Origin: Marinilabiliales bacterium
Lineage (GTDB): Bacteria; Bacteroidota; Bacteroidia; Bacteroidales; F082
Reading direction: 5' to 3'
DNA: 6,588 bases
Assembly: GCA_002869465.1 (NCBI GenBank)
Contig: PKSW01000141.1
Location: forward strand, 1-6,588
Position 1 is the first letter of the stretch. Each line of letters starts with the position of its first letter. The position numbers and the translations under genes are program-made. The notes below the pieces were generated by a model. That model was not told the DNA's origin, did not search any database, and saw only the letters and a list, made by a program, of their open reading frames with translations. This document shows positions 5,128 to 6,588 of this stretch, one piece after another.

Positions 5128-6588
5128 TTAAATGTAGTTTTCACTTTTCAGGAAATCTTCCCACTCAGTGATCCTCGAATTTTTTAATACCCTAGGAAAT
5201 TTATTGGCACTACCTTCTTTTCCTTTTAATTTCATATAATCATAAAACACTTTGGTAGGAAGTACCTCAACGATCACATCCCTGATAGCTTCGAGCCTTT
5301 CAACACGATAATCGTCATTCAGATTACATAAAAAGGCATCCAGTTTTTTAGCAGCTTCTTCCCGATTAAACTGATCGTTTGTCCCAAGGTACCATTTATG
5401 GGCAAACATATTATCGTGGCGGATACCCATCAGCGTAAACTCTTTAATCCCAATATTCATTTCCTCTTCCAGCAGCTCAATAGCGCGATTCATATTGTCA
5501 ACCGATAAGTGCTCACCGCAAATGCTGATATAATGTTTGGTTCTGCCAGTAATCACAAGCTCACAGCGGCCTTTGTTGATAAATTTAACCACATCACCAA
5601 TTAAATACCTCCACGCCCCTGCGTTGGTTGTCAGTAGCAAAGCATATTCAACATCTTCTTCAATTTCATCAATACCGAGTACAGTTAAATTTTCCCGAAG
5701 ATTTCCATCTTCGTCAAAATTTTTATTGTTGAAGGGAACAAATTCGTAATAGATGCCATTATCCAATACCAGTTCCATTCCAACCGAATGTGGATTATTT
5801 TGAAAGGCAATATACCCTTCTGATGCCAGGTACGATTCATTATAGATCAGGGGTTTTTCAACCAGCTTTTCAAAGCTTTTCATATAAGGCTTGAATGATA
5901 CACCGCTGTGCACATAGACCTTTAAATTAGGCCAGACATCATGAATGGTTTTTACATGGTGTTCTTCAATAATTCGTTCCATCAGAATTTGTACCCATGC
6001 TGGAACACCTACAATAATACCAATATCCCATTCAGGTGCCTTTTTTACCATTTCATCCAGCTTGGTTCCCCAGTCAGCAGAACGGGAAATTTTCCGCCCC
6101 GGTTTATAAAAATGTTGAAACCAAAATGGAATGTTCCCGGCCGTAATGCCAGAAAGGTCACCTTCATAATACCGACCATTGTATTGCAAGTGCGTGCTCC
6201 CGCCAATCATTAAAATACCTTTTTCATAAAATTCCAGCGGAAAATCGTATTTCACCATGGAGACCAATTGCCTTAAACTGGCCGTTTTTATTGCACGGAG
6301 CATTTCGCTTGTAACAGGTATGTATTTGCTTGAGGATTCAGAGGTGCCTGAACTCAATGCAAAATATTTGACTTTGCCAGGCCAGGTAACATAGGTTTCT
6401 CCATTTAAGGCCCTATACCACCACCTTTTGTAGATGGATTTATAATCGTGAACCGGTATGGTTTCTTGGAATACCTTTTCGGTGTCAGTCGCAGACAATA
6501 ATTTATGAAACTTATAATGCTCACCAAAAGCAGTAAATTGTGCCTTACGCATCAGTTTGATCAACTGCTGTTTTTGCGCCTTTACCGG
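5128..6588 (-). CDS. GH3 family acyl-adenylating enzyme (amido synthetase-like), N-terminus outside window
   Basis: The reading frame is open to the right edge, giving 486 residues here. Inspection shows that the apparent start at 6564 is TTG, and the codons before it (PVKAQKQQ) continue the N-terminal helix of bacterial GH3 proteins, so the true start lies upstream. GH3 proteins belong to the ANL adenylating superfamily; plant members (JAR1, GH3.x) activate jasmonate or auxin with ATP and join it to an amino acid. Counting from the first visible residue, the ATP-binding motifs are SSGTSESSSK (79-88), YNESYLASEG (249-258) and YLIGDVV (328-334). The hinge to the C-terminal domain is near ITGRTKHYISICGEHL (346-361), and a Lys-rich KGKEGSANKFPR lies near 455-466. 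All core motifs look intact. The natural acid and amino acid of bacterial GH3 proteins are, as far as I know, not established; plant hormone conjugation should not be assumed. It is the first visible gene of an operon with the LysE-type exporter. Confidence 0.92.
   Translation of the reverse strand, partial: PVKAQKQQLIKLMRKAQFTAFGEHYKFHKLLSATDTEKVFQETIPVHDYKSIYKRWWYRALNGETYVTWPGKVKYFALSSGTSESSSKYIPVTSEMLRAIKTASLRQLVSMVKYDFPLEFYEKGILMIGGSTHLQYNGRYYEGDLSGITAGNIPFWFQHFYKPGRKISRSADWGTKLDEMVKKAPEWDIGIIVGVPAWVQILMERIIEEHHVKTIHDVWPNLKVYVHSGVSFKPYMKSFEKLVEKPLIYNESYLASEGYIAFQNNPHSVGMELVLDNGIYYEFVPFNNKNFDEDGNLRENLTVLGIDEIEEDVEYALLLTTNAGAWRYLIGDVVKFINKGRCELVITGRTKHYISICGEHLSVDNMNRAIELLEEEMNIGIKEFTLMGIRHDNMFAHKWYLGTNDQFNREEAAKKLDAFLCNLNDDYRVERLEAIRDVIVEVLPTKVFYDYMKLKGKEGSANKFPRVLKNSRITEWEDFLKSENYI

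Noticed and set aside
5537..5749. Plus-strand open frames inside the GH3 gene (also 5941-6213)
   Set aside because: They are antisense to the conserved motif and hinge regions of GH3 and are low-complexity Ser/Pro/Phe-rich translations typical of shadows.
5128..6588. Plant-hormone (auxin or jasmonate) conjugation as the GH3 role
   Set aside because: The family name comes from plants; nothing in this window, such as auxin synthesis genes, supports a plant-hormone substrate.

Overview
The window looks like an ordinary chromosomal segment of a member of the Bacteroidota. The evidence is the gene content (an S46 dipeptidyl-peptidase, a bacterial GH3 protein and a secreted NTF2/lumazine-binding-like protein), AT-rich intergenic DNA, A-rich rather than Shine-Dalgarno leaders before start codons, and a good match to the Bacteroidota -7 promoter box (TAnnTTTG). 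I see no RNA gene, insertion sequence, CRISPR array, phage gene or other mobile element.

Layout. Positions 1-161 (minus) hold the 5' part of a secreted small protein that runs off the left edge. Positions 219-1577 (minus) encode a 12-helix MFS transporter resembling the MFSD1 branch, whose animal member is a lysosomal dipeptide transporter. A 558-base AT-rich gap (1578-2135) separates it from a divergent gene at 2136-4439 (plus), a periplasmic S46 dipeptidyl-peptidase with an intact His-Asp-Ser triad and the glycine that marks DPP7-type specificity. This gene ends at a hairpin terminator (4457-4490) that abuts the stop of the next, convergent unit. That unit is a two-gene minus-strand operon: a GH3 family adenylating enzyme (5128-6588, 5' end outside the window) followed 9 bases later by a LysE-family exporter (4489-5118).

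How the genes may work together (inference). A shared theme is amino acids and small peptides. The peptidase would release dipeptides in the periplasm, and the divergent MFSD1-like carrier is a reasonable candidate for their uptake. On the other side, a GH3 enzyme of the amino-acid-conjugating class is co-transcribed with an amino-acid-type exporter, which suggests export of a conjugate, an amino acid or an unknown product. Neither link is shown by the sequence alone. No entirely new system is evident; these two gene pairings are the most interesting leads.
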